A program made the position numbers and the translations under genes. A model generated the notes under the pieces. The model ran no database searches and was not told the origin of the DNA. It saw only the letters and a list, made by a program, of their open reading frames with translations. Below, piece by piece: positions 1-8,012 of a stretch of DNA of 64,000 nucleotides (position 1 is its first letter; the number at the start of each line of letters is the position of its first letter). Origin of the DNA: Cryobacterium sp. PH31-L1 (GTDB taxonomy: Bacteria; Actinomycetota; Actinomycetes; Actinomycetales; Microbacteriaceae); contig NZ_JASISM010000002.1 of NCBI RefSeq assembly GCF_030063145.1, forward strand, positions 186,001 through 250,000. The letters run 5' to 3'.

Positions 1-723
1 GGAGTCGGGAATCTGGCCGCGGCGGGTCGGGCTGCCGGGGGTGACGAGTTCGCTTCCGGTGGAGATGACGGCCACGCGCGGAGCGGGGTGAACGAGCACC
101 GAGCTGGTTCCGGCGCTCGCCGCTGCGGCGACCCGGGTGGGCCAGAGCACGCTGCCCGCGCGCAGCACCCGATCGCCCGCGTGGGCGTCTTCGCCGGCAC
201 GACGCACGTGCGCCGCGACATCGGGCGCTTGCACGATGGTGACGAGTTCGGTGCCCTGGTCGGTGTCTTCGATCGGTACGACGGCATCCGCTCCGTCGGG
301 AATCGGCGCGCCCGTCATGATGCGCGCCACCTGCCCGGGAACGAGGCGTGGGTTCTCTGCGGTGCCGGCCGCGAGATCGGCGACGACCGGCAGGGTGATC
401 GGATTCTGAGCGGATGCCCCCATCAGGTCAGCACGGATGACGGCGTAGCCGTCCATCGCGGAGTTGTCGAACGGAGGCGTGTCGGTCACCGTGAGCACGT
501 CTTCGGCCAGGACGAGTCCGCGGGCGGCGTCGAGCGTGACCCGCACGGGCGGCAGGGGAGCCAGGCTGCCGAGCACGACAGCGAGTTGCTCGGGAACGGT
601 GCGCGCGGTCGCCGCGGGGGCGCAGGCATCCGCCCGGTCGGTGTGGGTGTGGCCGTTCTCTGGGGGGCCGGGCGTGATCTCGCGTGCCCCGGAGGCGGCG
701 GCGAGACGTTCGTTGTCGGTCAC
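1..723 (-). CDS. moeA: Molybdopterin molybdotransferase MoeA (3' end outside window)
   Basis: This protein inserts molybdate into adenylylated molybdopterin in the last step of molybdenum cofactor synthesis in the cytoplasm. The 241 residues in the window show the MoeA hallmarks: a PFDNSAMDGYAV-type segment, the RIMTGAPIPDGADAV segment, and VISTGSELV near the window edge. The start is GTG at 721-723, only 3 nt after the stop of the upstream moeZ-like gene on the same strand, so the two are probably co-transcribed. The N-terminal ~35 residues before the conserved part are Pro/Ala-rich and not diagnostic. The C-terminal part lies beyond position 1. Confidence 0.93.
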   Translation of the reverse strand, partial: MTDNERLAAASGAREITPGPPENGHTHTDRADACAPAATARTVPEQLAVVLGSLAPLPPVRVTLDAARGLVLAEDVLTVTDTPPFDNSAMDGYAVIRADLMGASAQNPITLPVVADLAAGTAENPRLVPGQVARIMTGAPIPDGADAVVPIEDTDQGTELVTIVQAPDVAAHVRRAGEDAHAGDRVLRAGSVLWPTRVAAAASAGTSSVLVHPAPRVAVISTGSELVTPGSPTRRGQIPDS

Positions 724-726
724 CGC

Positions 727-2016
727 TCAGACCAGGCTGTCGGACTGGCCGGTACTGCCGGCGTCGTCTCGCGCGGAGGCGTGCCGCCCAGCCGGGGCGG
801 GCTCTGGCGCGGCCCAGCGACTGCCGAATCCGGGAGCTCGCCCGGCTGTGACGAGGTCATCCCAGGCGAGGATCCCTCCGGTGAACACCGACACATCGGT
901 GAATCCGGCCTCACGCAGGGCGTTGGCCGCCCGCGCGGCGCGACCGCCAGCGTGGCAGTGCACAATCAGCGGCACGTCCGTCGGCAGCGCAGCCCGGCCG
1001 CTGGTCGACAGTACGCCGTCCGTCAACAGTTCGCCGAGCGGCAGCAGTCGGGCCGTGGGGATCGAGCTTTCGGCGAATTCGCTCGGCTCGCGCACGTCCA
1101 CGACGAGAAAGTTGTCGGTACCGGCGCTCTGGGCAGCGAGGCGGTCGACGAGCTCGACGCTGGTGACCTCGGGGGTGCTGGTCATCGCCATTCGAGCGGC
1201 TTCCTCGGCTTGTTCGGCAGCGGTCGGCTCGGCGGCAATGCCGGTCCCGAGCAGCGGTATCTCGCTGAACCGGCCCGACAACGCATCGATCACGAGTACG
1301 CGGCCAATCAGCGGCGAGCCGATCCCGGTGATGAGCTTGATGGTTTCGGTAGCCATGAGCGACCCGACCTGGCCGCAGAGCGCGCCGAGCACACCGGCGT
1401 CGGCGCAGTTCGGTACTTCGCCCGCGGCTGGCGGCGTGGGAAACAGGTCGCGCAGGTGCACACCGGTCACGCCGGAACCCTCCGGCGGGGTGGCCCAGAA
1501 CACCGAGAGTTGGGCGTCGAATCGCAAAACGGATGCCCACACCAGCGGTAGCCCGAGCCGGGCGCAGGTGTCGTTCACGAGGAACCGGGTCGGAAAATTG
1601 TCGGTGCCATCGATGACCACGTCGTAGCCGCCGATGATCTCGGCGGCGTTGGCCGCGACGAGGCGTTCGGCGTGCCGAACGACCCTGGTCTCGGGGGCGA
1701 TCTCCATGATGCGCTCGGCGGCGCTGTCTACTTTTGGGCGGCCGACATCCGCTTGCCCGTGGGCAATCTGGCGCTGCAGGTTGCTGGGTTCCACGTCGTC
1801 GCCGTCGACGATGCCGATGGTGCCGACACCGGCCGCGGCCAGGTAGAGCAGGGCGGGCGAGCCGAGCCCGCCGGCGCCGAGCACGAGCACCCGGGCATTG
1901 GCGAGGCGGCGCTGGCCGAGTTCATTGAGCTGGGGGAGGCGACGCTGCCGGGCGGTACGCGCGGATTCGGACGCGCTGAGTTGATCAACGGGCTCAACAA
2001 GGGGAGGAATAGCCAT
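727..2016 (-). CDS. moeZ: MoeZ/MoeB-type adenylyltransferase with C-terminal rhodanese domain
   Basis: This is an E1-like enzyme that adenylates the C-terminal Gly-Gly of a sulfur-carrier protein (MoaD/ThiS type) and, through its rhodanese domain, can transfer sulfur. The N-terminal ThiF/MoeB domain has the nucleotide-binding GAGGLGSP at residues 47-54, followed by DGDDVEPSNLQRQ and DGTDNFPTRF. The rhodanese domain fills the last third, with the putative active-site Cys354 in CHAGGRA. The CxxC zinc pairs of E. coli MoeB are not evident, as is usual for MoeZ-like fusions. At 429 aa it has the expected length for the fusion. It sits directly upstream of moeA, which supports a role in Mo-cofactor sulfuration. 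Confidence 0.9.
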   Translation of the reverse strand: MAIPPLVEPVDQLSASESARTARQRRLPQLNELGQRRLANARVLVLGAGGLGSPALLYLAAAGVGTIGIVDGDDVEPSNLQRQIAHGQADVGRPKVDSAAERIMEIAPETRVVRHAERLVAANAAEIIGGYDVVIDGTDNFPTRFLVNDTCARLGLPLVWASVLRFDAQLSVFWATPPEGSGVTGVHLRDLFPTPPAAGEVPNCADAGVLGALCGQVGSLMATETIKLITGIGSPLIGRVLVIDALSGRFSEIPLLGTGIAAEPTAAEQAEEAARMAMTSTPEVTSVELVDRLAAQSAGTDNFLVVDVREPSEFAESSIPTARLLPLGELLTDGVLSTSGRAALPTDVPLIVHCHAGGRAARAANALREAGFTDVSVFTGGILAWDDLVTAGRAPGFGSRWAAPEPAPAGRHASARDDAGSTGQSDSLV

Positions 2017-2085
2017 GGCTTAACGCTAGGCGCTGCGGGGCCGGGCGGCCACCCGCATCCGGTCGTCGGTGTTCAACCGGCATAA

Positions 2086-2272
2086 CTCCTGCAATTTCTC
2101 GAGGCCCGAGCCGGCATGCCCCTGTTTCAGCGGGAGTCGAGAGGCGCGGCGAGCAATGTGCAGGAGGTGTGCCGAAGGTTTCGTCGTGCCTCGGTGGCTC
2201 AGTCAGGAAATCGTCGGCCGGATGGGCCCAAGCAGCCTCAACGTGGCAGGTTCGACCGGGATTTCCTGAATT
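2086..2272 (+). pseudogene. Possible LysR-family HTH remnant
   Basis: After an in-frame TAA the + strand reads LLQFLEARAGMPLFQRESRG. This matches the usual LysR pattern at the end of the winged helix (LE-x-x-x-G-x-x-LF-x-R-x-x-RG). No recognisition helix precedes it and no effector domain follows, and the frame ends at 2272. A chance match over about 18 residues cannot be excluded. Confidence 0.3.
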
Positions 2273-2331
2273 AGCCACGGGCGCCGGGGCACCGCTCAAC
2301 AGACAGGCTGCCCAAACCGCAGATGCGGTGC

Positions 2332-2337
2332 TATTGT
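2332..2337 (+). promoter_or_regulatory. -10 box of a probable leaderless molbindin/mod transcript
   Basis: TATTGT lies 7 nt before the ATG at 2345, so transcription would begin at or next to the start codon. The same spacing precedes several other genes in this window. No clear -35 box was recognised. Confidence 0.45.
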
Positions 2338-2344
2338 GCCTTTT

Positions 2345-2749
2345 ATGACGCAATATCGGATTAGTGAGGCCGCCGAGTTGCTCGGCGTCAGCGATGACAC
2401 TGTGCGACGCTGGGTCGATGGTGGCCGTCTCGCAGCGGATGCCGACGCATCCGGTCGGCTCGCCATTGACGGCGCCGCGCTCGCTGCCTTCGCCGTCGAC
2501 CAGGCGAGTACCCCGGCCGACCCGTCGAGCGTGGGCCGCAGTGCCCGCAACCGGTTCGTCGGCATCGTCACCGCCATCACCATGGACACGGTGATGGCCC
2601 AGGTCGAGTTGCAGTGTGGCCCGCACCGCGTCGTCTCGCTCATGTCGAGCGAGGCCGTGCGCGAACTCGGTCTCGAGATCGGTTCGCTCAGCGTGGCCGT
2701 GATCAAGGCCACCAACGTGATCGTCGAAACCCCGGGACGGATGCTGTGA
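2345..2749 (+). CDS. Molbindin-type regulator: HTH plus Mop/TOBE domain
   Basis: This is a small molybdate-responsive protein of 134 aa. Residues 1-50 form an excisionase/MerR-like winged helix (ISEAAELLGVSDDTVRRWVDGG). Residues 65-134 form one Mop (TOBE) oxyanion-binding domain (RNRFVGIVTAI ... VVSLMSSEAVRELGLEIGS ... AVIKATNVIVE). It probably binds molybdate and acts as a regulator or store for the downstream modABC genes, because its stop overlaps the modA start. A GTG at 2336 could add three residues; ATG 2345 is preferred because of the -10 box at 2332-2337. Confidence 0.85.
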   Translation: MTQYRISEAAELLGVSDDTVRRWVDGGRLAADADASGRLAIDGAALAAFAVDQASTPADPSSVGRSARNRFVGIVTAITMDTVMAQVELQCGPHRVVSLMSSEAVRELGLEIGSLSVAVIKATNVIVETPGRML

Positions 2750-3513
2750 CCCGCCTGGCCGTCGCCGCCCTGGCCGTGCTCGCCCTTTCCCTCACCGGCT
2801 GCGCGCCGTCGACCGCTCCGGGTATCGCCGCTGCCAGCGCGACCGCAGACCAAACCCTCACTGTCTACGCGGCTGCCTCCCTCAATCCGGCCTTCGACGA
2901 GCTTGCCACCCTGCTGGAACAGCAGAATCCGGGCGTCGACGTGCAGGTCACCTACGACGGATCCTCCACCCTCGCCACCCAGATCGCCGCCGGCGCTCCC
3001 GCCGACGTCTTCGCAAGCGCCGACCAGAAGAACCTGCAGCCGCTCGCCGACGACGAGCTCACCGGCCCGGGCACCCTGTTCGCGGGCAACACGCTTCGCA
3101 TTGCGGTCGCCCCCGGCAACCCGCTGGGCATCGAGAACCTCGAAGACCTCTCCGAGGTCATCACCGTACTGTGTGCGGCGCAGGTGCCGTGCGGGGCGGC
3201 ATCCGCTACCCTGCTCGCCAACGCTGGAGTCACCCTCACGCCCGCCAGCGAGGAGCAGAATGTCACCGCCGTCGTCACCAAGGTCGCCGGCGGCGAAGCA
3301 GATGCCGGCCTCGTCTACGCGACCGACGTCGCCGCCAACCCCGGCCGCATCGAGGGCGTGACCCCGGCCGGAGCAGACGCGGTCGTCGGGCACTATCCGA
3401 TCGCCGTCGTCAAGGACAGCACACACGCTGAGGCTGCTCAGGCTTTCGTCGACCTCGTGCTCTCTCCCGCCGGCCAGGCCGTGCTGGCCGCCCACGGTTT
3501 CCTCGCTCCGTGA
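2746..3513 (+). CDS. modA: Molybdate-binding lipoprotein ModA
   Basis: This is the extracytoplasmic solute-binding protein of the molybdate ABC importer (255 aa). The GTG start at 2746 overlaps the stop of the molbindin gene (GTGA), which implies translational coupling. An N-terminal signal with lipobox (LSLTGC) anchors it to the outer membrane face. The mature part begins LTVYAAASLNPAFDEL and continues with TYDGSSTLATQI and APADVFASAD, all characteristic of ModA/WtpA proteins. Two GGGCCC-rich palindromic elements separate it from modB. Confidence 0.93.
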   Translation: MTRLAVAALAVLALSLTGCAPSTAPGIAAASATADQTLTVYAAASLNPAFDELATLLEQQNPGVDVQVTYDGSSTLATQIAAGAPADVFASADQKNLQPLADDELTGPGTLFAGNTLRIAVAPGNPLGIENLEDLSEVITVLCAAQVPCGAASATLLANAGVTLTPASEEQNVTAVVTKVAGGEADAGLVYATDVAANPGRIEGVTPAGADAVVGHYPIAVVKDSTHAEAAQAFVDLVLSPAGQAVLAAHGFLAP

Positions 3514-3524
3514 CCTGGAGTGAC

Positions 3525-3595
3525 TTCCCGGGCCCGGGCCCGGCAACCGGGCCCACGATAGAACATGGGCCCAGCGACCGGGCCCGGGCCCGGAA
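3525..3595. repeat. GGGCCC palindromic element, copy A
   Basis: This 71-nt element lies between modA and modB. Near-perfect outer arms (TTCCCGGGCCCGGGCCCGG and its complement) enclose an inner stem of GGGCCC/GGGCCC around an ACGATAGAACAT loop. Its last ~51 nt recur almost identically (one mismatch) in copy B, 146 nt downstream. Confidence 0.85.
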
Positions 3596-3672
3596 ACTAT
3601 TGGTCCGCTCGCGGACCTTCGAGATCTGCGCCGACAAACGCGGCAACCCGAACGTGAAGGGGTGCGGCTCAA

Positions 3673-3743
3673 GCCCGGGCCCACCTTCGGAAACCGGGCC
3701 CACGATAGATCATGGGCCCAGCGACCGGGCCCGGGCCCGGAAA
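3673..3743. repeat. GGGCCC palindromic element, copy B
   Basis: This is a second copy in the modA-modB spacer, in the same orientation as copy A. Its inner stem reads GGGCCCACGATAGATCAT followed by GGGCCC. Its left flank (GCCCGGGCCCACCTTCGG) matches the right end of copy C in reverse complement, which helps to define the element boundaries. Confidence 0.85.
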
Positions 3744-3796
3744 GCAAGAGACGAAGGGGCAGATCCCCGCGGACCCAGCAGATTGGCCGGTCGCGC

Positions 3797-4579
3797 ATGA
3801 TCCCGCGCCTGCTGTACGTGCCCGCGAGCATCGGCCTCGCCCTACTAGTGCTTCCGCTCGCCGGACTCCTGCTCAAGGTCGACTGGCCAGGCCTCCCCGC
3901 CCTGCTCCTCTCGCCGGAGGCCCTGCAGCCGCTAGGACTCTCGCTCGCGACGGCATCGATTTCGACCGTGCTGTGTCTGCTGCTCGGCGTGCCGCTCGCC
4001 GTCGTCATCGCCCGATCGACGTCGCGGGTGGCCGGCCTGTTGCGGGCGCTCGTGACCGTGCCGCTCGTGCTGCCGCCTCTCGTCGGCGGCATCGCACTGC
4101 TCTCCCTGCTCGGTCGCGGTGGCGCGCTCGGCAACACCCTGGAGCTCGCCGGGCTGCGCATTCCGTTCACAACGACCGCGGTCGTCATCGCGCAAACTTT
4201 TGTGGCGCTCCCTTTTCTCGTGATCGCGGTCGAGGGTGCGCTGCGCACCGCCGGCGTGCGTTACGAACGCGTCGCCGCCACCCTCGGCGCCCACCGCGGC
4301 ACCGTCTTCGCCCGCATCACGCTGCCGCTCGTCGGTCCCGGCCTGCTCGCCGGTACGGTTTTGAGCTTCGCCCGCGCCCTCGGCGAGTTTGGTGCGACCG
4401 CCCTGTTCGCCGGCAACCAGGCCGGAGTCACCCGCACCATGCCCCTCGCCATCTACACCGCGTTCAACGGTTCTGGCGTCACGACCGACCAGGCCGTGGC
4501 ACTGTCGTTGCTGCTCATCGCGGTCGCCGTGATCATCCTCGTGCTGGTCGGAACCCGCCGGGCGAGCGTGCTCTCATGA
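3797..4579 (+). CDS. modB: Molybdate ABC transporter permease ModB
   Basis: This is the inner-membrane permease of the molybdate importer (260 aa). It has five to six hydrophobic segments and the binding-protein-dependent permease signature (the EAA loop region YERVAATLGAHRGTVFARITLPLVGPG), followed by FARALGEFGAT, which is typical of ModB/CysT. The ATG at 3797 follows the two palindromic elements. The stop TGA (4577-4579) is embedded in ATGA, where a small bridging ORF starts. Confidence 0.94.
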   Translation: MIPRLLYVPASIGLALLVLPLAGLLLKVDWPGLPALLLSPEALQPLGLSLATASISTVLCLLLGVPLAVVIARSTSRVAGLLRALVTVPLVLPPLVGGIALLSLLGRGGALGNTLELAGLRIPFTTTAVVIAQTFVALPFLVIAVEGALRTAGVRYERVAATLGAHRGTVFARITLPLVGPGLLAGTVLSFARALGEFGATALFAGNQAGVTRTMPLAIYTAFNGSGVTTDQAVALSLLLIAVAVIILVLVGTRRASVLS

Positions 4580-4764
4580 CCCTCATCAGAACGGATACTC
4601 GCAGCTCCCGCCCGCTCCGGCCCTCGTCTCCCGCAGGCTCCCCGATGACCAGGAATTCCTCCGGCCGCTGCCGACCCACGAGAAGACACCGGCCGACCGA
4701 GGCACCGGCCCAAGGCCAAGCCCCGAAGCCGAACCCGGCCCGGAATCGGAGCGTGCTCTCATGA
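4576..4764 (+). CDS. Small bridging ORF between modB and modC (62 aa, Pro/Arg-rich)
   Basis: This reading frame starts at ATG 4576, overlapping the modB stop by ATGA, and stops at 4762-4764, overlapping the modC start by ATGA. The product is Pro/Arg/Ser-rich with no recognisable domain, and it ends in SVLS like ModB. A 17-bp direct repeat (GAGCGTGCTCTCATGAC) at 4564-4580 and 4749-4765 marks both junctions, 185 bp apart. This suggests that the ancestral modB/modC overlap was duplicated or split by an insert. Whether a protein is made is uncertain; keeping ribosomes moving to modC may be the only role. Confidence 0.35.
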   Translation: MTLIRTDTRSSRPLRPSSPAGSPMTRNSSGRCRPTRRHRPTEAPAQGQAPKPNPARNRSVLS

Positions 4765-5924
4765 CGCCTGCCCTCTGGAAATCCGCTGCCAACGCCCTAC
4801 TTGAGGCAAACCTGCAGCTCACTCGTGGCTCGTTCACCCTCGACGTGCAGCTCTCCCTTGAGCCCGGTGAGGTGCTGGCGCTCCTCGGTCCGAACGGCTC
4901 GGGCAAATCGACCGTGCTCGACCTGATCGCCGGCCTCGCCGCGCCCGACCGCGGCACCGTCACCATCGACGGCGCCGTACTCACCGCCCCCGGCCGCTTC
5001 GTGGCGCCCGAACGACGTGCCATCGGCCTGCTCGGGCAGGAGCCGCTGTTGTTTCCGCACCTCAGCGCCCGCAACAATATCGCCTTCGCTCTTCGCGTCG
5101 GCGAAGCGCAATTGACCTCGGCACAGGCCCGCACACAGGCAGACCACTGGCTCGACCGCGTAGGTCTGGCAGGCTTCGGCGAGAGCAAACCCGGGGCGCT
5201 CTCCGGCGGCCAGCAGCAGCGCGTCGCTCTCGCCCGAGCCCTCGCGGCCGGGCCGCGCGTGCTCCTACTCGACGAGCCGATGGCCGCCCTCGACGCCGAA
5301 ACCGCGCCATTCATGCGCCAACTCATCCGCGAGCAGCTCGCCGAAACCGGAACCAGCGCCATCATCGTCACCCACGACATCGTCGACGCCGTCGTGCTCG
5401 CCGATCGTGTCGCCGTGCTGCACGACGGCGCCCTCATTGACGAGGGCACGACCGCAGCGGTGCTCGCTGCCCCGCGCAACCCGTTCGTCGCGGCCCTCGC
5501 CGGCGTCAACCTCGTGGTCGGCAGCGTGCAGAACGGCGCGGTCGCCGCCCCTGACGGCCGCATCTTTCACGTTCGCCCAGCGGATGCCGCCGCCCTCGCG
5601 CCCACGTCTTCCGGCACTACGGCGTCGGCGAGCGCCCTCGTTCTCGCCGGGTCCGACCAGAACGTTCCGGCCGCGGCCGTCTTTCGTCCGGCATCCGTCG
5701 TCGTGCAAACCGAGCAGCCGCGGCGCGCGAGCCCGCGCAACGTCTGGTCGGCCAGGGTGACCGGCATCGAGCCGGGCAGCGGCGGCGTGCGCCTGCGCAC
5801 GAGCGGTGACCCCGAGGTCATCGCCGAACTCACGCCCGCCGCCGTTGCCGACCTCGGCCTGCAACTCGGCTCCACCGTCTGGCTCTCGGTCAAGGCCACC
5901 GAGGTCAGCGCCTACCGCCGCTAA
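4761..5924 (+). CDS. modC: Molybdate ABC transporter ATPase ModC
   Basis: This is the ATPase subunit of the molybdate importer (387 aa). It shows Walker A GPNGSGKST (43-51), signature LSGGQ (147-151), Walker B VLLLDEP (167-173) and the switch His in VTHD. The C-terminal third carries a TOBE/Mop-like domain (NVWSARVTGIEPG ... GSTVWLSVKATEVSAY), as in ModC. The spacer between ATPase and TOBE is longer and more Ala/Ser-rich than in E. coli ModC. The start overlaps the preceding small ORF (ATGA). Confidence 0.94.
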   Translation: MTPALWKSAANALLEANLQLTRGSFTLDVQLSLEPGEVLALLGPNGSGKSTVLDLIAGLAAPDRGTVTIDGAVLTAPGRFVAPERRAIGLLGQEPLLFPHLSARNNIAFALRVGEAQLTSAQARTQADHWLDRVGLAGFGESKPGALSGGQQQRVALARALAAGPRVLLLDEPMAALDAETAPFMRQLIREQLAETGTSAIIVTHDIVDAVVLADRVAVLHDGALIDEGTTAAVLAAPRNPFVAALAGVNLVVGSVQNGAVAAPDGRIFHVRPADAAALAPTSSGTTASASALVLAGSDQNVPAAAVFRPASVVVQTEQPRRASPRNVWSARVTGIEPGSGGVRLRTSGDPEVIAELTPAAVADLGLQLGSTVWLSVKATEVSAYRR

Positions 5925-5979
5925 GCTCGAGCCAGTACGGTGCTACAAGGGGTATGTCGAGTCTGGCTGGGGGATGCTG

Positions 5980-6258
5980 ATGGCGGCTTTGCGCGTGACT
6001 GATTCGGTGCTCGACGATCTGTCGTCGACGCTGTCGGGGGCGGCCGGGCAGCTGAGCTTTTCGGACTGGACTTTTCGGTGGCCGGAGGGCGGGTTGCAGA
6101 GCGATGCGGTCGCAGCAGCGTTGCGAGGCGGCCAAGCGCAACAGGTCGAGCGCGCCGAACTCGCCGCGCTCACGGTGACCGAGCTCAGCTTGTTTCCGGC
6201 GACCGTGGCCGAAACGTTTCAGGCCACCGATACCGCCCTCGGCCGAAAGTTGAACTGA
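5980..6258 (+). CDS. Small helical WXG100-like protein
   Basis: This 92-aa protein is predicted mostly helical, with a central SDWTFRWPEGG turn between two helical halves. That arrangement resembles WXG100/ESX-type secretion partners, but a canonical W-x-G is not present. ATG 5980 is chosen because GGGGG at 5969-5973 gives a normal spacing; ATG 5974 is too close. It ends 2 nt before the DUF1023 hydrolase gene, so the two are surely co-expressed. The family assignment is inference from size, fold pattern and neighbour. Confidence 0.6.
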   Translation: MAALRVTDSVLDDLSSTLSGAAGQLSFSDWTFRWPEGGLQSDAVAAALRGGQAQQVERAELAALTVTELSLFPATVAETFQATDTALGRKLN

Positions 6259-6260
6259 CC

Positions 6261-8012
6261 GTGTGGACCGTCGCGAATCCGGGGCTGGGCGAGCCGGATA
6301 GCATTCTGTCCGAGTCCAGAGTTCGCTCCGCCAAGGCCGCGAATCTGCGCACGTTGCAGACGACGCTGGCCAGCGCGCGGTCCCACGCTGAAACGACCGG
6401 GTGGACCGCCCTCTCGCGTGACGCGTTTGTTGAGCGGCTCGTGGGGCTGGTACCGGAGATCGATCTGCTGATTCGAGGGTTGGACGCTCAGGCCGCCGCC
6501 CTCGAGACGTATTCCGTCACGGTCGATGAGATTCAGGGTGAGCAGCGTCTGCTGGAAGCGCAGCGCACCACCGCCGACACTGACCTCTACGATCTGCAAC
6601 TCGGCAAGACCGACTTCGCCCAGCCGGGTGACACCTTCATCTTCATGCCCACCACAGTTCTCCAGACTCGCCGGGAGGAAGCGTTCGAGGTCGCCTACGC
6701 GGCGATCGCCGGCATCGATGTGTTGTGGGACGAGTTGGCGACGCGGCGTCGCACCGCCGATGACGTCTGCGTGCGCGATCTGGGGTCCGATCAGGTTCTG
6801 GGTGCAACCTCCTGGTTTGGCTCGTCCTGGGCATCCGGGTCGTCAGTTGATGATCTGATCGCCCGCATGAATACGCTGTCCGAGGCCGATCTGGCCGTGC
6901 TGATCGCTACCAATCCCGACCTGGTGAAGCGGATGCTGACGGCCACCCCTGAGACCGTCGCCGAGCGGTGGCAGCAGCTGGGCGAACCCGCCCGGCTCGC
7001 CCTCATCGCCGGGGCCCCGGCCCTGCTCGGATCGTTGAACGGTCTGCCGGCTCTCGCCCGCGTCGCCGCCAACCGCCTCAACGCCAGCACCAGGATCACC
7101 GAAATCGACGCCGAATCCGCCAAGCTCGACGCTGAAAACGCCGGTATGGACCGCACACGGGGCCGGTGGGAGCAGAGTTACGGCAGAAGTGATCAGATCG
7201 CCAAGGAACTCGAACAGCTGGAGGACGAGCGCAGCTACCTGCAGCGAACGGTCGACGGTAAGAATCAGCTCTACCTTTACGATCATGAGGGCGCGCGCAT
7301 CGTGGAAATGCGCGGAACGCCGTCCAGTGAAACGCGTGAGCGCATCACCTACGTGCCCGGCACGATGAGCAATATGGATATGTTCTACGATGGCTCGGTC
7401 CAGCCGCTGTCCGATTGGTTCGTCGATAATCATCCAGACACCGTTGCGTTCATCTATAAAGATGGTCTCTTCCCCGGAGATTCGGGCGGCACTCGTGGTG
7501 GCCTGACGAAGGGAGTAGCTGATGCGAATTCGGCAGACTTCGCCAAGCAGACCGGCCCGGTACTGGCCGACTTCGAGACGGGCCTGGCCACGGACCCCCT
7601 GCTCACCGACGCAACCTCGACGGCCATCGGCCACAGCTGGGGACTCGCCAACATCACTTCGGCTGAGGTGGCCGGGGCCCACTACGACTCAGTGGTGTCC
7701 CTGTCGGGAGCGTGGATGCCACAGGATTGGGGAGCCGATCCAACGACCAACTACGCCGATTTTTCCTACGAAGATATTCTGCAAGTAGCACAGGGCACTG
7801 GGGCCGTGGGCGACGGCAACAATCCGCGCTCCAGCGACGCATTTCAAGCAGGAGCCTTCTACGAGGGGCCGAAGCCTGCTTATACCGTGGATGGCGACGG
7901 GACACTGATCTGGCACCCGACCGTGCTGATGGACAACCACAACCTCGTCGCCACCGACAATGTGAATAATCGAGAAGTTGTCAGAGACCTTCAGGAGCTG
8001 ATTTACGGATGA
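6261..8012 (+). CDS. DUF1023-type alpha/beta hydrolase with helical N-terminal domain
   Basis: This 583-aa protein has an N-terminal helical region (about 1-180) resembling WXG100/LXG targeting domains. A conserved segment typical of actinobacterial DUF1023 proteins follows (AERWQQLGEPARLALIAGAPALLGSLNG). After a short coiled coil comes an alpha/beta-hydrolase domain with nucleophile motif GHSWG and a later DNHNL histidine. It is probably an exported esterase or lipase-like enzyme; the substrate is unknown. The GTG start follows the small upstream gene by 2 nt, and the stop overlaps the lipoprotein start (ATGA). Toxin-like use is a hypothesis only. Confidence 0.75.
   Translation: MWTVANPGLGEPDSILSESRVRSAKAANLRTLQTTLASARSHAETTGWTALSRDAFVERLVGLVPEIDLLIRGLDAQAAALETYSVTVDEIQGEQRLLEAQRTTADTDLYDLQLGKTDFAQPGDTFIFMPTTVLQTRREEAFEVAYAAIAGIDVLWDELATRRRTADDVCVRDLGSDQVLGATSWFGSSWASGSSVDDLIARMNTLSEADLAVLIATNPDLVKRMLTATPETVAERWQQLGEPARLALIAGAPALLGSLNGLPALARVAANRLNASTRITEIDAESAKLDAENAGMDRTRGRWEQSYGRSDQIAKELEQLEDERSYLQRTVDGKNQLYLYDHEGARIVEMRGTPSSETRERITYVPGTMSNMDMFYDGSVQPLSDWFVDNHPDTVAFIYKDGLFPGDSGGTRGGLTKGVADANSADFAKQTGPVLADFETGLATDPLLTDATSTAIGHSWGLANITSAEVAGAHYDSVVSLSGAWMPQDWGADPTTNYADFSYEDILQVAQGTGAVGDGNNPRSSDAFQAGAFYEGPKPAYTVDGDGTLIWHPTVLMDNHNLVATDNVNNREVVRDLQELIYG

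Larger units (their letters stand above)
2017..2344. other. Intergenic region with a possible LysR remnant
   Basis: This is the 328-nt spacer between the divergent moeZ-moeA and molbindin-mod operons. On the + strand, 2086-2272 encodes a short run resembling the end of a LysR DNA-binding domain (FLEARAGMPLFQRESRG) before it loses similarity and stops. The right end carries a TATTGT -10-like box at 2332-2337, just ahead of the molbindin gene. No intact gene is visible. Confidence 0.5.

Noticed and set aside
88-1551. Long + strand reading frame opposite moeA/moeZ
   Set aside because: It is antisense to two well-supported genes, has low-complexity Arg/Gly composition and no domain. It is a high-GC shadow frame.
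2296-4248. 650-codon minus-strand frame opposite the mod genes
   Set aside because: It covers molbindin, modA and modB in antisense. Its only striking feature, a repeated GRWAH...SWAR peptide, is the translated GGGCCC element.
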